The position numbers and the translations under genes were made by a program. From positions 344-36,998 of the forward strand of contig DLHW01000068.1 of NCBI GenBank assembly GCA_002483425.1: a stretch of DNA of 36,655 nucleotides, in the 5' to 3' direction. Below are positions 8,921 to 17,521 of the stretch, piece after piece. The first letter of the stretch is position 1. Each line of letters begins with the position of its first letter. Source of the stretch: Methylococcaceae bacterium UBA7658 (GTDB taxonomy: Bacteria > Pseudomonadota > Gammaproteobacteria > Methylococcales > Methylomonadaceae). Below the pieces are notes generated by a model. It was not told the DNA's origin, did not search any database, and saw only the letters and a program-made list of their open reading frames with translations.

Positions 8921-9894
8921 TGAACCGTCCCGGTTGCTTGCGCGTCTTCTATCATACGATAAATGATGTAAATACCGGCATAAAAGAAAGGCGTCGCCGC
9001 AATCATGCTATCGATCCGGTCGAGTATTCCGCCATGTCCGGGCAAAATCGAGCCGCTCTCCTTTACGCCGCTTTTCCGTTTGACGACACTGAAGAAAAGA
9101 TCGCCGTAAATTGAGATCAAAACGGTTAAAACCGATAGCAAAATGAAATCCGAAGCGTTTACCAAAGGAAAGCCATAGATTAAGCTAAGACCTATGCCGC
9201 AAACTATTGCAGAAAATAAAGCGCCGTAAAAACCGGCCAGCGTTTTTCCAGGGCTAATTTCAGGCGCTAATTTAGACTTACCGAACTTCTTTCCGGTGAA
9301 GTAAGCGGAAATATCAGCGACCCAGATTAAAATTAGTAGATACATAGTCATTTCAGGGCCGTATAAAGTGCGCAAGCGGACTAAAAACATCCACGCCAGG
9401 ACCAGAACGAAGCCGCCCAGCCATTTTTTTTGCGGTAATGTCAACTCCAAATTCAATACGCCGGTGGGCGTGTGTTTAATCAGCACCATGACCAGCACCC
9501 AAAAAATCACGGGCGGTATTACCAGCCATTCCAATGCGCCGGAATAATACCGGACATCGGGCACGTCGACAGCGTCCATGAAGTTGCTGATAGTGCTCCA
9601 ACCCACTTTTTTAGCATGTTGGTAAAACACTTGCTGGGTGGATTCGCTGAGATACTGCACAGCTTCGAGGAATTGCGTCCAAAACTGGATCCAGATCATA
9701 GGAACGGCTAATCCTAGCAGGAATAAGTATTTTTTTGGCGGTTCCGTGATGCCGATAAGATGGCTCCACTCCCATGCCGCCAACAGGATAACAAAACCGA
9801 AAATTAAGGAAAAAAACTCTACTGGCAATTGAAAAACGGCCAAAACGACCAAAGATGCCAATATAATTGCCGTTATAACTCGCTCGCGTAACAT
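8917..9894 (-). CDS. cdsA: Phosphatidate cytidylyltransferase (CDP-diglyceride synthase)
   Basis: CdsA is an inner-membrane enzyme that joins CTP and phosphatidic acid to make CDP-diacylglycerol, precursor of all bacterial phospholipids. The 325-residue product has multiple membrane helices and the family signature near its C-terminus: S-x-x-K-R...K-E-S-G...PGHGGILDRIDS. In the usual signature the residue after the second Lys is Asp (KDSG in E. coli); here it is Glu. The protein is about 40 residues longer than the E. coli enzyme (285). The excess falls around residues 72-118, between early membrane helices, in a stretch rich in Gln, Ser and aromatic residues. The gene overlaps dxr by ATGA and starts 14 bp after the uppS stop. 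Confidence 0.94.
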   Translation of the reverse strand: MLRERVITAIILASLVVLAVFQLPVEFFSLIFGFVILLAAWEWSHLIGITEPPKKYLFLLGLAVPMIWIQFWTQFLEAVQYLSESTQQVFYQHAKKVGWSTISNFMDAVDVPDVRYYSGALEWLVIPPVIFWVLVMVLIKHTPTGVLNLELTLPQKKWLGGFVLVLAWMFLVRLRTLYGPEMTMYLLILIWVADISAYFTGKKFGKSKLAPEISPGKTLAGFYGALFSAIVCGIGLSLIYGFPLVNASDFILLSVLTVLISIYGDLFFSVVKRKSGVKESGSILPGHGGILDRIDSMIAATPFFYAGIYIIYRMIEDAQATGTVQ

Positions 9895-9908
9895 TGATTA
9901 TGCTTAAT

Positions 9909-10682
9909 TTAAAGTTGAAAGGTTGCTGTTTTATTTATAATTTGATCGCCGGTATGTCCGAACCGCCGTTGCCGCCGTTTAAAACTGCCGATGGCGTCGT
10001 CAAGCGAATTTTCGTCAAAGTCGGGCCAGAGCGTGTTTGTAAAATAAAGCTCGGTATAAGCCAATTGCCACAACAGGAAATTACTGACGCGCTCCTCGCC
10101 GCCCGTTCTGATGAAAAGATCCGGGTCGGGTAAATTCGACGTGGACAAGTGATCTTTAATCAGTTGCGGGTTAACGGGCTGTTGATCGATTTCTCCAGCC
10201 GCCATTTTATCGATGATCTTCTGGAAAGCCGTGCAAATATCCCAATGTCCGCCATAGTTTGCCGCTATCACCAGGGTCAAGGTTTTATTGTCTTTTGTTT
10301 GCGCTTCACTTTCCGTCATTTTTTGCTGCAAGATCTCTGGAAAAGCCGATCTGTCGCCGATAAAACGCAAACGAATTCCGTTTTTATCCAGCGTATTGAT
10401 TTCTCTTTGTAAGGTCTCGCCGAATAAGGTCATCAGCAAGGAAACTTCGTCTTTGGGGCGGCGCCAGTTTTCACTACTGAAAGCAAATAGCGTCAACACT
10501 TCAACGCCTTGGTTAGCGCAATGTTCTACAATCCTTCTGACTGTTTTAACGCCGGCGCGATGGCCTAAAGCGCGCGGCAAATATTTATTTTGCGCCCATC
10601 TGCCGTTGCCGTCCATGATGATGGCGATATGACGCGGGATACCGTTTTCAACGAGCACATTAGAATTGTCGGTTTCAGCCAT
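9909..10682 (-). CDS. uppS: Undecaprenyl diphosphate synthase
   Basis: UppS extends farnesyl diphosphate with eight isopentenyl units in cis to give the C55 carrier lipid needed for peptidoglycan and O-antigen. The signature IAIIMDGNGRWA is at residues 19-30, with catalytic Asp24. RHIAII, FAFSSENWRRP, the substrate site RTGGEERVSNFLLWQLAYTELYF and the C-terminal RRQRRFG are all present. An upstream extension of the frame into frr exists, but I chose the ATG at 10682. It gives 257 residues (E. coli 253), places the motif correctly, lies 13 bp after the frr stop and is preceded by AAGG eight bases upstream. The gene is followed by cdsA after 14 bp. Confidence 0.96.
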   Translation of the reverse strand: MAETDNSNVLVENGIPRHIAIIMDGNGRWAQNKYLPRALGHRAGVKTVRRIVEHCANQGVEVLTLFAFSSENWRRPKDEVSLLMTLFGETLQREINTLDKNGIRLRFIGDRSAFPEILQQKMTESEAQTKDNKTLTLVIAANYGGHWDICTAFQKIIDKMAAGEIDQQPVNPQLIKDHLSTSNLPDPDLFIRTGGEERVSNFLLWQLAYTELYFTNTLWPDFDENSLDDAIGSFKRRQRRFGHTGDQIINKTATFQL

Positions 10683-10695
10683 GAGGAATGCCTTG

Positions 10696-11253
10696 TTACA
10701 TGGATAATAAATCGGCTTCTTTCTCTTCCAGCAGTTTTTCAACCTCTTTGACGTATTGATCGGTTGTTTTTTGAATTTTCTCTTCCGCGCTCCGCGCTTC
10801 GTCTTCCGAGATAAGCTTGTCTTTCAACGCTTCTTTAATTTCGGTGTTTGCATCGCGACGGATATTCCTAATCGCAACACGGCCGTTTTCGGCTTCATTT
10901 TTAACGACTTTAACCAAACTACGGCGGCGCTCTTCCGTCAACGGCGGCAGAGGAATACGGATCACCATACCGTTAGTATTAGGGTTCAACCCCAAATCCG
11001 ACTTCAAGATGGCCTTTTCTATCACTTGCACCATATTTTTTTCCCACGGCGTGATAGTCAGGGTCCGGGCGTCTTCTACGGCTATATTTGCGACTTGCGA
11101 TAAAGACGATTCATTGCCGTAGTACGATACAGCGATTTGGTCGAGCAGGCTGGGATGAGCGCGACCGGTACGAATTTTGGAGAACTCATGTTTCAAGGCT
11201 TCAATACTTTTTGCCATGCGGGTTGCCGCTTGCTGTTGAATATCGCTTATCAT
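10696..11253 (-). CDS. frr: Ribosome recycling factor
   Basis: This factor, with EF-G, splits the post-termination ribosome so its subunits can be reused. The product has 185 residues, exactly the family length, and matches it throughout: RMAKSIEALKHEFSKIRTGRAHPSLLD near the N-terminus, then NGMVIRIPLPPLTEERRR and a Lys/Glu-rich coiled-coil end. The start at 11253 lies only 2 bp after the pyrH stop. Its Shine-Dalgarno GAGGA sits inside the last codons of pyrH, eight bases before the ATG, so the two genes are almost certainly co-translated. Confidence 0.97.
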   Translation of the reverse strand: MISDIQQQAATRMAKSIEALKHEFSKIRTGRAHPSLLDQIAVSYYGNESSLSQVANIAVEDARTLTITPWEKNMVQVIEKAILKSDLGLNPNTNGMVIRIPLPPLTEERRRSLVKVVKNEAENGRVAIRNIRRDANTEIKEALKDKLISEDEARSAEEKIQKTTDQYVKEVEKLLEEKEADLLSM

Positions 11254-11255
11254 TG

Positions 11256-11978
11256 TTATTTTCCTCGTTCAATAAGAGAGCCAATCTCTTCACCAAGCAT
11301 CAGTCTTTTAACTGCGCCTTTTTCAAATATATTCATGACTCGCATCGGCACATTATTATCCCGGCACAACACCAAAGCCGTCGTATCCATAACGTTTAAA
11401 CGCTGATCCAGCGCTTCGTCGTACGTTAATCGTGGATAAAACACCGCATTTTTATGCTTTTCCGGATCCGCGGAATAAACGCCCTTAACCTTGGTGGCTT
11501 TAATCATGAGTTGGGCGTTGATTTCGATCGCCCGCAGGCTTGCCGCCGAATCGGTGGTAAAAAAAGGGTTACCGGTGCCGGCGGCAAAAATAACCACGCG
11601 TCCTTTTTCCAAATGACGAACGGCTCTGCGGCGAATATAATCTTCGCAGACCTGGTTGATTTTCAGCGCCGACATGACTCGGACTTGCTGACCTAAATGT
11701 TCCAGCGCATCCTGCATCGCGAGCGCGTTTATCACGGTCGCCAGCATGCCCATCTGGTCGCCGGTCACCCGGTCTAAACCCTCGGACGCTTTTTGCGCGC
11801 CCCGCAAGATGTTGCCGCCTCCGATAACCAAACCTACTTGAATGCCCATGCCGCACAATTCGATAATTTCAAGCGCTAACCGTTTGAGAATATCGGCATC
11901 GATACTCCCGCCCGATTCGCTCATCAACGCTTCACCGCTTAATTTCAGCAAAATTCTTTGGCAAATTAACTGTGTCAT
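11256..11978 (-). CDS. pyrH: UMP kinase
   Basis: PyrH phosphorylates UMP to UDP with ATP in pyrimidine nucleotide synthesis; bacterial UMP kinases are hexamers of the amino acid kinase fold, activated by GTP and inhibited by UTP. The 240-residue protein shows RILLKLSGEAL at residues 8-18, the glycine loop VIGGGNILRGA, the GDQMGMLATVINALA helix and the nucleotide segment TGNPFFTTDSAASLRA. The length equals that of close relatives. The gap to tsf is 62 bp and to frr is 2 bp. The ribosome site is weak, and no separate promoter is obvious between tsf and pyrH. Confidence 0.97.
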   Translation of the reverse strand: MTQLICQRILLKLSGEALMSESGGSIDADILKRLALEIIELCGMGIQVGLVIGGGNILRGAQKASEGLDRVTGDQMGMLATVINALAMQDALEHLGQQVRVMSALKINQVCEDYIRRRAVRHLEKGRVVIFAAGTGNPFFTTDSAASLRAIEINAQLMIKATKVKGVYSADPEKHKNAVFYPRLTYDEALDQRLNVMDTTALVLCRDNNVPMRVMNIFEKGAVKRLMLGEEIGSLIERGK

Positions 11979-12040
11979 CGCAATCTAAATCGAGTTCTTA
12001 TGGTTTAACTACATTTTGCGAGTTTGTGAGGTTAGCTTTT

Positions 12041-12928
12041 TTAGCTGCCCCTGACTTGCGCCATAACTTCTTCGGCGAAATTTTCCTCTTTCTTCTCGAT
12101 GCCTTCGCCCACTTCGAACCGCGCGAACCGAACGACGCTATTACTGTTCGAAGCAACCAATTTACCGACGCTCAATTTGTCGTCCTTAATGAACGGCTGA
12201 CCGAGAAGAGTGACTTCCGCGAAGAATTTGCTGATCCGTCCGGCAATCATTTTTTCGATGATGTCGGCAGGTTTACCGCTTTCGGCGGCTTGCGCCCGGA
12301 AAATTTCTTTCTCTTTCTCGATGGTTTCTGCCGAAACTTGGTCATCGGACACACAGATTGGCTTGCTGGCGGCGATATGCATAGCGACATCCTTGCCGAG
12401 TTCCGGGTTTCCTGCCGCTAATTCAACGATTACGCCGATTTTATTGCCATGCAGGTAACAAGCGGCGCCGCCGTTTTCGGTCTGGTATTTTTGGAACCGG
12501 CGCACGGTGATGTTTTCGCCTAATTTGGCGATCAAATTCCTGCGCGCCTCATCGACGGTTTGTCCGTCCGCCAGTTTCAAAGACATCAAGTCCTCTTCGG
12601 TCGCAACGTTGGTTTTTAATAAGGCGTTGGCAATGTCATTGACAAAGTTGACAAAATCGTCCGCCTTCGCCACAAAATCGGTCTCGCAATTGACATCGAC
12701 CATAGAAACCGACTTGCCGTCGCCGCTCACTTTCACACCGATAATGCCTTCGGCGGCAATGCGTCCGGATTTTTTATCGGCTTTGGCAAGACCTGCTTTG
12801 CGCATATTTTCAATGGCTAACTCCATGTCGCCGCTGGCTTCCACCAAGGCTTTCTTACATTCCATCATGCCGGAACCAGTTCTTTCACGCAGTTCCTTAA
12901 CCATTGCCGCACTGATTGTATCGCTCAT
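12041..12928 (-). CDS. tsf: Translation elongation factor Ts
   Basis: EF-Ts is the nucleotide exchange factor for EF-Tu. The 295-residue product has the N-terminal UBA-like domain with the signature ERTGSGMMECKKAL (residues 15-28). The core contacts follow, with VDVNCETDFVAK, where the TDF motif inserts into the EF-Tu nucleotide site. The C-terminal part ends in RFEVGEGIEKKEENFAEEVMAQV. It is slightly longer than the E. coli protein (283). It follows rpsB with a 116-bp gap that contains an intrinsic-terminator-like hairpin, so its expression relative to S2 is probably set by partial read-through. Confidence 0.97.
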   Translation of the reverse strand: MSDTISAAMVKELRERTGSGMMECKKALVEASGDMELAIENMRKAGLAKADKKSGRIAAEGIIGVKVSGDGKSVSMVDVNCETDFVAKADDFVNFVNDIANALLKTNVATEEDLMSLKLADGQTVDEARRNLIAKLGENITVRRFQKYQTENGGAACYLHGNKIGVIVELAAGNPELGKDVAMHIAASKPICVSDDQVSAETIEKEKEIFRAQAAESGKPADIIEKMIAGRISKFFAEVTLLGQPFIKDDKLSVGKLVASNSNSVVRFARFEVGEGIEKKEENFAEEVMAQVRGS

Positions 12929-12957
12929 TTTCGTTATCTCACATTGTTCGTCACTAT

Positions 12958-12985
12958 AAAAACGCCCCCATGAAGGAGGCGCTTT
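12958..12985 (-). terminator. Attenuator-like hairpin between rpsB and tsf
   Basis: Read on the minus strand, AAAGCGCCTCC pairs over 11 bp (two G-U pairs) with GGGGGCGTTTT around the loop TTCAT, and the stem runs into a T-tract. It begins about 60 nt after the rpsB stop and ends about 30 nt before the tsf ATG. Having the shape of a Rho-independent terminator inside an operon, it would act as a partial terminator giving less tsf than rpsB message. Confidence 0.8.
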
Positions 12986-13044
12986 AAAAAATCCATTATC
13001 TTCCGCTTAGAAAAGCAGCCTGATAAAAATGCCATTGGCAGATA

Positions 13045-13791
13045 TTACTCTCCTGCCGCCGCTGATTCTTCGACAAAATCATCCGCTTTAGCCGACAAGC
13101 CTAAGACAGCCGACTTAGCGTCCAACACTGTGGCGGCTACGCTTTCGCAATACAGCTTAACCGCTTTGATCGAATCGTCATTGCCTGGAATGACATAATC
13201 GACATTTTCCGGCGAATTGTTCGAATCGACAACGCCTACTACCGGGATGCCGAGTTTTTTAGCTTCGCCGATGGCGTTTTTTTCGTAACCGACATCCAGG
13301 ATAAACAGCACATCGGGAATGCCTTTCATGTCTTTAATGCCGCCTAAGCTGCGCTCCAGCTTTTCCATTTCGCGCTCCATGCCCAGGGCTTCTTTTTTGC
13401 CGAACCGTTGATACAGTGTACCGTCCGCTTTCATGGCTTCGAGTTCTTTAAGACGGGCAATCGATTTTTTGATGGTCTTAAAATTGGTCAACATGCCGCC
13501 TAACCAGCGATGGTTGACGTAAGGCATGCCGCAGCGTAAAGCTTCATCGGCAACCACTTTACGAGCTGCTTTTTTGGTGCCCACGAACAACACCGTGCCT
13601 TTATTCGCGGTCATTTGGCCTACATAGTTCATTGCGTCATTGAACAGTGGAAGCGTTTTTTCCAAATTAATAATGTGAATCTTGTTGCGGGAACCAAAGA
13701 GATAGTTCGCCATTTTTGGGTTCCAGTAACGGGTTTGGTGTCCGAAATGGACCCCCGCTTCAAGCATTTGACGCATAGATACTGCCGACAT
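13045..13791 (-). CDS. rpsB: 30S ribosomal protein S2
   Basis: S2 is a small-subunit protein bound late at the junction of head and body, and is needed for S1 to join. The 248-residue product starts MSAVSMRQMLEAGVHFGHQTRYWNPKM and contains LFGSRNKIHIINLEKT, FVGTKKAARK, YVNHRWLGGMLTNFKT, DVLFILDVGYEKNAIGEA and VGVVDSNNSPENVDYVIPGND, all S2 landmarks. A strong Shine-Dalgarno (AGGAG, six bases before the ATG at 13791) supports the start. It is the first gene of the leftward block and is divergent from map. A long leader precedes it. Confidence 0.98.
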   Translation of the reverse strand: MSAVSMRQMLEAGVHFGHQTRYWNPKMANYLFGSRNKIHIINLEKTLPLFNDAMNYVGQMTANKGTVLFVGTKKAARKVVADEALRCGMPYVNHRWLGGMLTNFKTIKKSIARLKELEAMKADGTLYQRFGKKEALGMEREMEKLERSLGGIKDMKGIPDVLFILDVGYEKNAIGEAKKLGIPVVGVVDSNNSPENVDYVIPGNDDSIKAVKLYCESVAATVLDAKSAVLGLSAKADDFVEESAAAGE

Positions 13792-13938
13792 TCATTTCTC
13801 CTAAATGTAAATTTCGAAACCTCGGTTTCGAGTTGGGTTAAGCCTCCGCGTATCCCGCCGGACAACCGGATTTAAACGTAATAAATCCGGCACCCTGCCA
13901 AGCGTGCCGATAGGCGTGAGTATTTGTTGCAAAAACAA
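13792..13938 (-). promoter_or_regulatory. Structured 5' leader of rpsB, candidate S2 autoregulatory element
   Basis: About 147 nt separate the predicted transcription start from the rpsB ATG. On the minus strand the leader has a perfect 9-bp hairpin (CCGGATTTA with TAAATCCGG, 13866-13890). It also has a 7-bp hairpin directly upstream of the ribosome site (TCGAAAC with GTTTCGA, 13814-13831) and a short GGCAC/GTGCC stem farther upstream. Gammaproteobacterial rpsB messages are known to be repressed by free S2 through a conserved structured leader. That this is the same element is inferred from position and structure; I did not fold it against the known model. Confidence 0.55.
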
Positions 13939-13944
13939 CTCGCC

Positions 13945-13973
13945 TTTATACCATATTCCACTTTTTACAACAA
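13945..13973 (-). promoter_or_regulatory. Sigma-70 promoter for rpsB
   Basis: On the minus strand, TTGTTG (13973-13968) is followed by 17 bp and TATAAA (13950-13945), a good sigma-70 arrangement. Transcription would start near 13938 and drive rpsB and the genes beyond it. Confidence 0.7.
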
Positions 13974-14087
13974 GGCAATCTCTGTTAAACTCATGACGAT
14001 TAGCGGTGCGAGATTAAAGGCAAAAAACCATAAGAATATACCTTTTGAGCTTGCGCCATGCGCCTTTAGCCCTAAATCAGCGTAATT

Positions 14088-14861
14088 ATGTCCATCACCA
14101 TTAAAACCGAAAACGAAATCGAGAAAATGCGCATTGCCGGAAAGCTAAGTGCCGAAGTATTGGAAATGATCGAGCCTTATGTTACGCCCGGCGTGACGAC
14201 CGACGAACTCAACGACATCTGCCATAATTACATCATCAGTATCCAAGGCGCAATCCCAGCCCCGCTGAATTACCGCGGATTCCCCAAATCCATATGCACC
14301 TCAGTGAACCAAACGATCTGTCACGGGATCCCTAGCGATAGAAAACTAAAAAGCGGCGACATTATCAATATCGATATTACAGTTATTAAGGACGGTTATC
14401 ACGGCGATACCAGCAAAATGTTTTTAGTTGGCGACGTCAACCCCCATGCCAAAAGGCTGGTGCAAATCACTCAGGAAGCAATGTATATCGGCATTAAGCA
14501 AGTCAAGCAAGGCGCCAAGCTAGGCGACATCGGTCACGCCATCCAAAAACACGCGGAATCGAATCGTTATTCGATCGTGCGTGAGTTTTGCGGCCACGGC
14601 ATCGGCCTGAATTTTCATGAAGATCCCCATGTCCTGCATTACGGCAAAGCCGGATCCGGCGAAACACTTGAGGCCGGCATGATTATTACGATCGAACCGA
14701 TGGTCAACCAAGGCAAGCGGCACATAAAGATATTAGGAGACGGCTGGACGGCTGTCACCAAAGACCGTAGTTTATCCGCCCAATGGGAACACACCGTTTT
14801 GGTCACCCCGCAAGGATATGAAGTGCTCACGCTCCGCCAGGAAGAAATAGGCCTTCTATGA
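14088..14861 (+). CDS. map: Methionine aminopeptidase, type I
   Basis: This enzyme removes the initiator methionine from nascent proteins whose second residue is small, using a two-metal centre. The 257-residue product matches type I enzymes throughout: KTENEIEKMRIAGKLSAEVLEMI, PLNYRGFPKSICTSVNQTICHGIP (with the catalytic His), the first metal ligands in NIDITVIKDGYHGDTSKMF, EFCGHGIGLNFHEDPHVLHY, GMIITIEPMV, and a final Glu in SAQWEHTVLV. It is divergent from rpsB, a common gammaproteobacterial pairing. Its stop overlaps the glnD start as ATGA, so map and glnD form a coupled pair. The ribosome site is weak. Confidence 0.97.
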   Translation: MSITIKTENEIEKMRIAGKLSAEVLEMIEPYVTPGVTTDELNDICHNYIISIQGAIPAPLNYRGFPKSICTSVNQTICHGIPSDRKLKSGDIINIDITVIKDGYHGDTSKMFLVGDVNPHAKRLVQITQEAMYIGIKQVKQGAKLGDIGHAIQKHAESNRYSIVREFCGHGIGLNFHEDPHVLHYGKAGSGETLEAGMIITIEPMVNQGKRHIKILGDGWTAVTKDRSLSAQWEHTVLVTPQGYEVLTLRQEEIGLL

Positions 14862-17521
14862 CACAGACTATAAGCCCGGAGTGGTTTACCGAAAAAGACG
14901 GTTTATTGTATTTCAAACAATTAATTAAGCAGAAAAATGTAGAGCTGCAACAAAAGTTCGATCCGCACAAGCCGGTAGGCGATTTGCTCAAGGAAAAATC
15001 CGACTTTATCGATGACATCCTGGTTGCAAGCTGGCGGCATTTCCTTTCCGGACAAGCGGATAGTATTTGTTTGGTCGCCGTCGGCGGCTATGGCAGGCGC
15101 GAACAATTCCCTCATTCCGACATCGATTTCGTCATTTTGCTCGACGGCAACAACATCGCTGTTTATCAGGACGTGCTGACTAGCTTCCTGACTTTTCTGT
15201 GGGATATTGGCTTAAAACCCGGGCAAAGCGTTCGGACAATCGAGGAATGCGTCGCCGCCGCCAAAGACGATCAAACGATCATGACCAGCATTATGGAAAA
15301 TCGTTTGATTGCCGGAAATGAAGGGCTGTTCCTGAAATTTCAAACTGAAATTACCCCCGAAAAAATCTGGCCGTCGGGCGAATTTTTTGCCGCCAAAATG
15401 CTCGAGCAGCAGCAACGCCATGCAAAATACCACGACACTGCCTACAATCTCGAACCCAATATTAAAGAAGGCCCTGGCGGTTTGCGCGATATGCAGGTCA
15501 TCACCTGGGTATTCAAACGGCATTACAACTCCAAGACTTTGCGGGAACTGATTCAATACGGCTTTCTGCCGGAATCCGAATATAACCAGCTCATTTCGGC
15601 TTTACATGTCTTATGGCGAATCCGTTATGCCTTGCACTTGCTCACCAACCGCAGCGAAGATCGTCTGATTTTCGATTATCAAAGGGATCTTGCCGGGCAA
15701 TTCGGTTTTACCGCCGAAAATCCGCAAAGCAACCAGGATGTCGAACAGTTCATGCTGTTTTACTTTAAAACGATCCTTGAGCTCCAACGGCTTAACGAAA
15801 TGCTGTTGCAACTGTTCAACGAGCGTTTTGTAATGGACGAAGCCACTGCAAAACCGTTACCGTTGAGCGAACATTTCGTCGTTATTAACCGATATCTGGA
15901 AGCTAAGGACGAAGAGGTATTCGACCGCTATCCTTTAGCGTTGCTCGAAATTTTTTTAATATTGCAAAAAAATGCTTCGCTGAAAGGCGTCCGGGCTACC
16001 ACGATAAGGCTAATCCGGAAAAACCTGCACCTTATCGATGACGCCTTCCGTCAAAATAAGGCCGCCAACCACTTGTTTATGGAGCTTTTCCGGCAATCGC
16101 ACGGCATCACCACCGAGTTGAGGCGAATGAACCGCTACGGCGTCCTGGCGGCCTACTTGCCTAATTTCGCCAACATTGTCGCCCGGATGCAATACGATTT
16201 GTTCCATATCTATACCGTTGACGAACATACGCTTTTCGTTATCCGTAACTTGCGGCGTTTCTCACTCGACAAACACCACGGGGAACTGCCTTTTTGCAGC
16301 GATGTATTTGCGTTGATCGACAAGCCGGAAATTTTATATATTTCAGCGCTTTTCCACGATATAGCCAAAGGCCGGAACGGCGACCATTCGATCATTGGGG
16401 AAGATATAACCAGGGATTTTTGCCGTCAGCACAATTTTTCCTCGCACGACAGTAAACTCGTTACTTGGCTGGTGCGGCACCACTTGATCATGTCGATGAC
16501 CGCCCAGCGCAAAGACATCGGCGACCCGGACGTTATTCATAGTTTTGCCCAGAAAGTCGGCAGCATCGAATACCTTAATCACCTGTATCTGCTGACCGTT
16601 GCCGATATCCGCGCAACCAACCCGGAGTTATGGAATTCCTGGAAGGATTCACTGCTGAGGGACTTATATTCGGCGTCGCATAACGCATTGAGGAGAGGCT
16701 TGCAGAATCCGCTGGCGCTCAAAGACCGCATCCTTGAACACAAAAAGGAAGCCAACGACGAGCTTGTCAGGCTCGGTTTCACCGAAGTTGAACTGGAAAA
16801 ATTATGGCAACACGTCAACGAAGAATATTTTTTGCGCTATTCCATCGATGAAATCGTTTGGCATACTTCAGCCATTACATCGGCCAGCGAGTCGGAACTG
16901 CCTTTGGTGTTGTTGCGTTCGCAAACCCGGCGGGGTAGCGCTGAGGTTTTCGTTTACGCTAAAAACGTCGGCGCTATTTTTTCGATCAGCACGGCGACCC
17001 TCGACCAACTAGGGTTGACCATCCTAGACGCCAGGATCATGACCACGAACAACGACTACGTCCTGAACAGTTTCCAAGTGCTGGAACAATCGGGCGAGCC
17101 GATCAACGAGTCCTATCGCATATCCCACATCTGCAATTCGTTGCGTACCAACTTGCAAAACCAGGAAGTCAAGGAGCATAAAAATATCCATCGCCAATCC
17201 AGGCAAGCCAAGCACTTCCCTATCCCCACCAATATCAAATTCCATTCCGATATTCTGAATAATATGACTATCCTGGAATTGATTACAACCGATCGTTCGG
17301 GGTTACTTTCCAAGGTCGGCCGTGTCTTTAATAAACATGATATCAACCTGCATAGCGCAAGGATTACGACGATCGGAAGCCGGGTCGAAGACATGTTTTC
17401 GATCACCGACTTGCAACTGCAACCCCTGTCGGATCCTAGCAGACAGGAAAAGCTGCGGGAAGAACTAATTTATGTCTTAGACAACATCAAAGCCAAGAAG
17501 CCAACCAATACGGTCAAATGA
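14858..17521 (+). CDS. glnD: Bifunctional [protein-PII] uridylyltransferase / uridylyl-removing enzyme
   Basis: GlnD reads cellular glutamine and adds UMP to, or removes it from, PII proteins (GlnB/GlnK), and so controls glutamine synthetase and NtrBC. The 887-residue protein has the usual order. The nucleotidyltransferase domain carries GGYGRREQFPHSDID (residues 76-90) with the two catalytic Asp. A GlnD-specific helical region follows. The HD hydrolase domain has ALFHDIAKGRNGDHS (H500, D501). Two C-terminal ACT domains, which sense glutamine, occupy about 690-770 and 802-880. It overlaps map by 4 bp and, at its 3' end, overlaps the convergent ubiF-like gene by 8 bp. Its length is close to E. 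coli GlnD (890), and no catalytic residue appears lost. Confidence 0.97.
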   Translation: MTQTISPEWFTEKDGLLYFKQLIKQKNVELQQKFDPHKPVGDLLKEKSDFIDDILVASWRHFLSGQADSICLVAVGGYGRREQFPHSDIDFVILLDGNNIAVYQDVLTSFLTFLWDIGLKPGQSVRTIEECVAAAKDDQTIMTSIMENRLIAGNEGLFLKFQTEITPEKIWPSGEFFAAKMLEQQQRHAKYHDTAYNLEPNIKEGPGGLRDMQVITWVFKRHYNSKTLRELIQYGFLPESEYNQLISALHVLWRIRYALHLLTNRSEDRLIFDYQRDLAGQFGFTAENPQSNQDVEQFMLFYFKTILELQRLNEMLLQLFNERFVMDEATAKPLPLSEHFVVINRYLEAKDEEVFDRYPLALLEIFLILQKNASLKGVRATTIRLIRKNLHLIDDAFRQNKAANHLFMELFRQSHGITTELRRMNRYGVLAAYLPNFANIVARMQYDLFHIYTVDEHTLFVIRNLRRFSLDKHHGELPFCSDVFALIDKPEILYISALFHDIAKGRNGDHSIIGEDITRDFCRQHNFSSHDSKLVTWLVRHHLIMSMTAQRKDIGDPDVIHSFAQKVGSIEYLNHLYLLTVADIRATNPELWNSWKDSLLRDLYSASHNALRRGLQNPLALKDRILEHKKEANDELVRLGFTEVELEKLWQHVNEEYFLRYSIDEIVWHTSAITSASESELPLVLLRSQTRRGSAEVFVYAKNVGAIFSISTATLDQLGLTILDARIMTTNNDYVLNSFQVLEQSGEPINESYRISHICNSLRTNLQNQEVKEHKNIHRQSRQAKHFPIPTNIKFHSDILNNMTILELITTDRSGLLSKVGRVFNKHDINLHSARITTIGSRVEDMFSITDLQLQPLSDPSRQEKLREELIYVLDNIKAKKPTNTVK

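Noticed and set aside
10683..10742. 20-residue N-terminal extension of uppS
   Set aside because: It overlaps the end of frr and is not part of the family. The ATG at 10682 has a Shine-Dalgarno and normal length.
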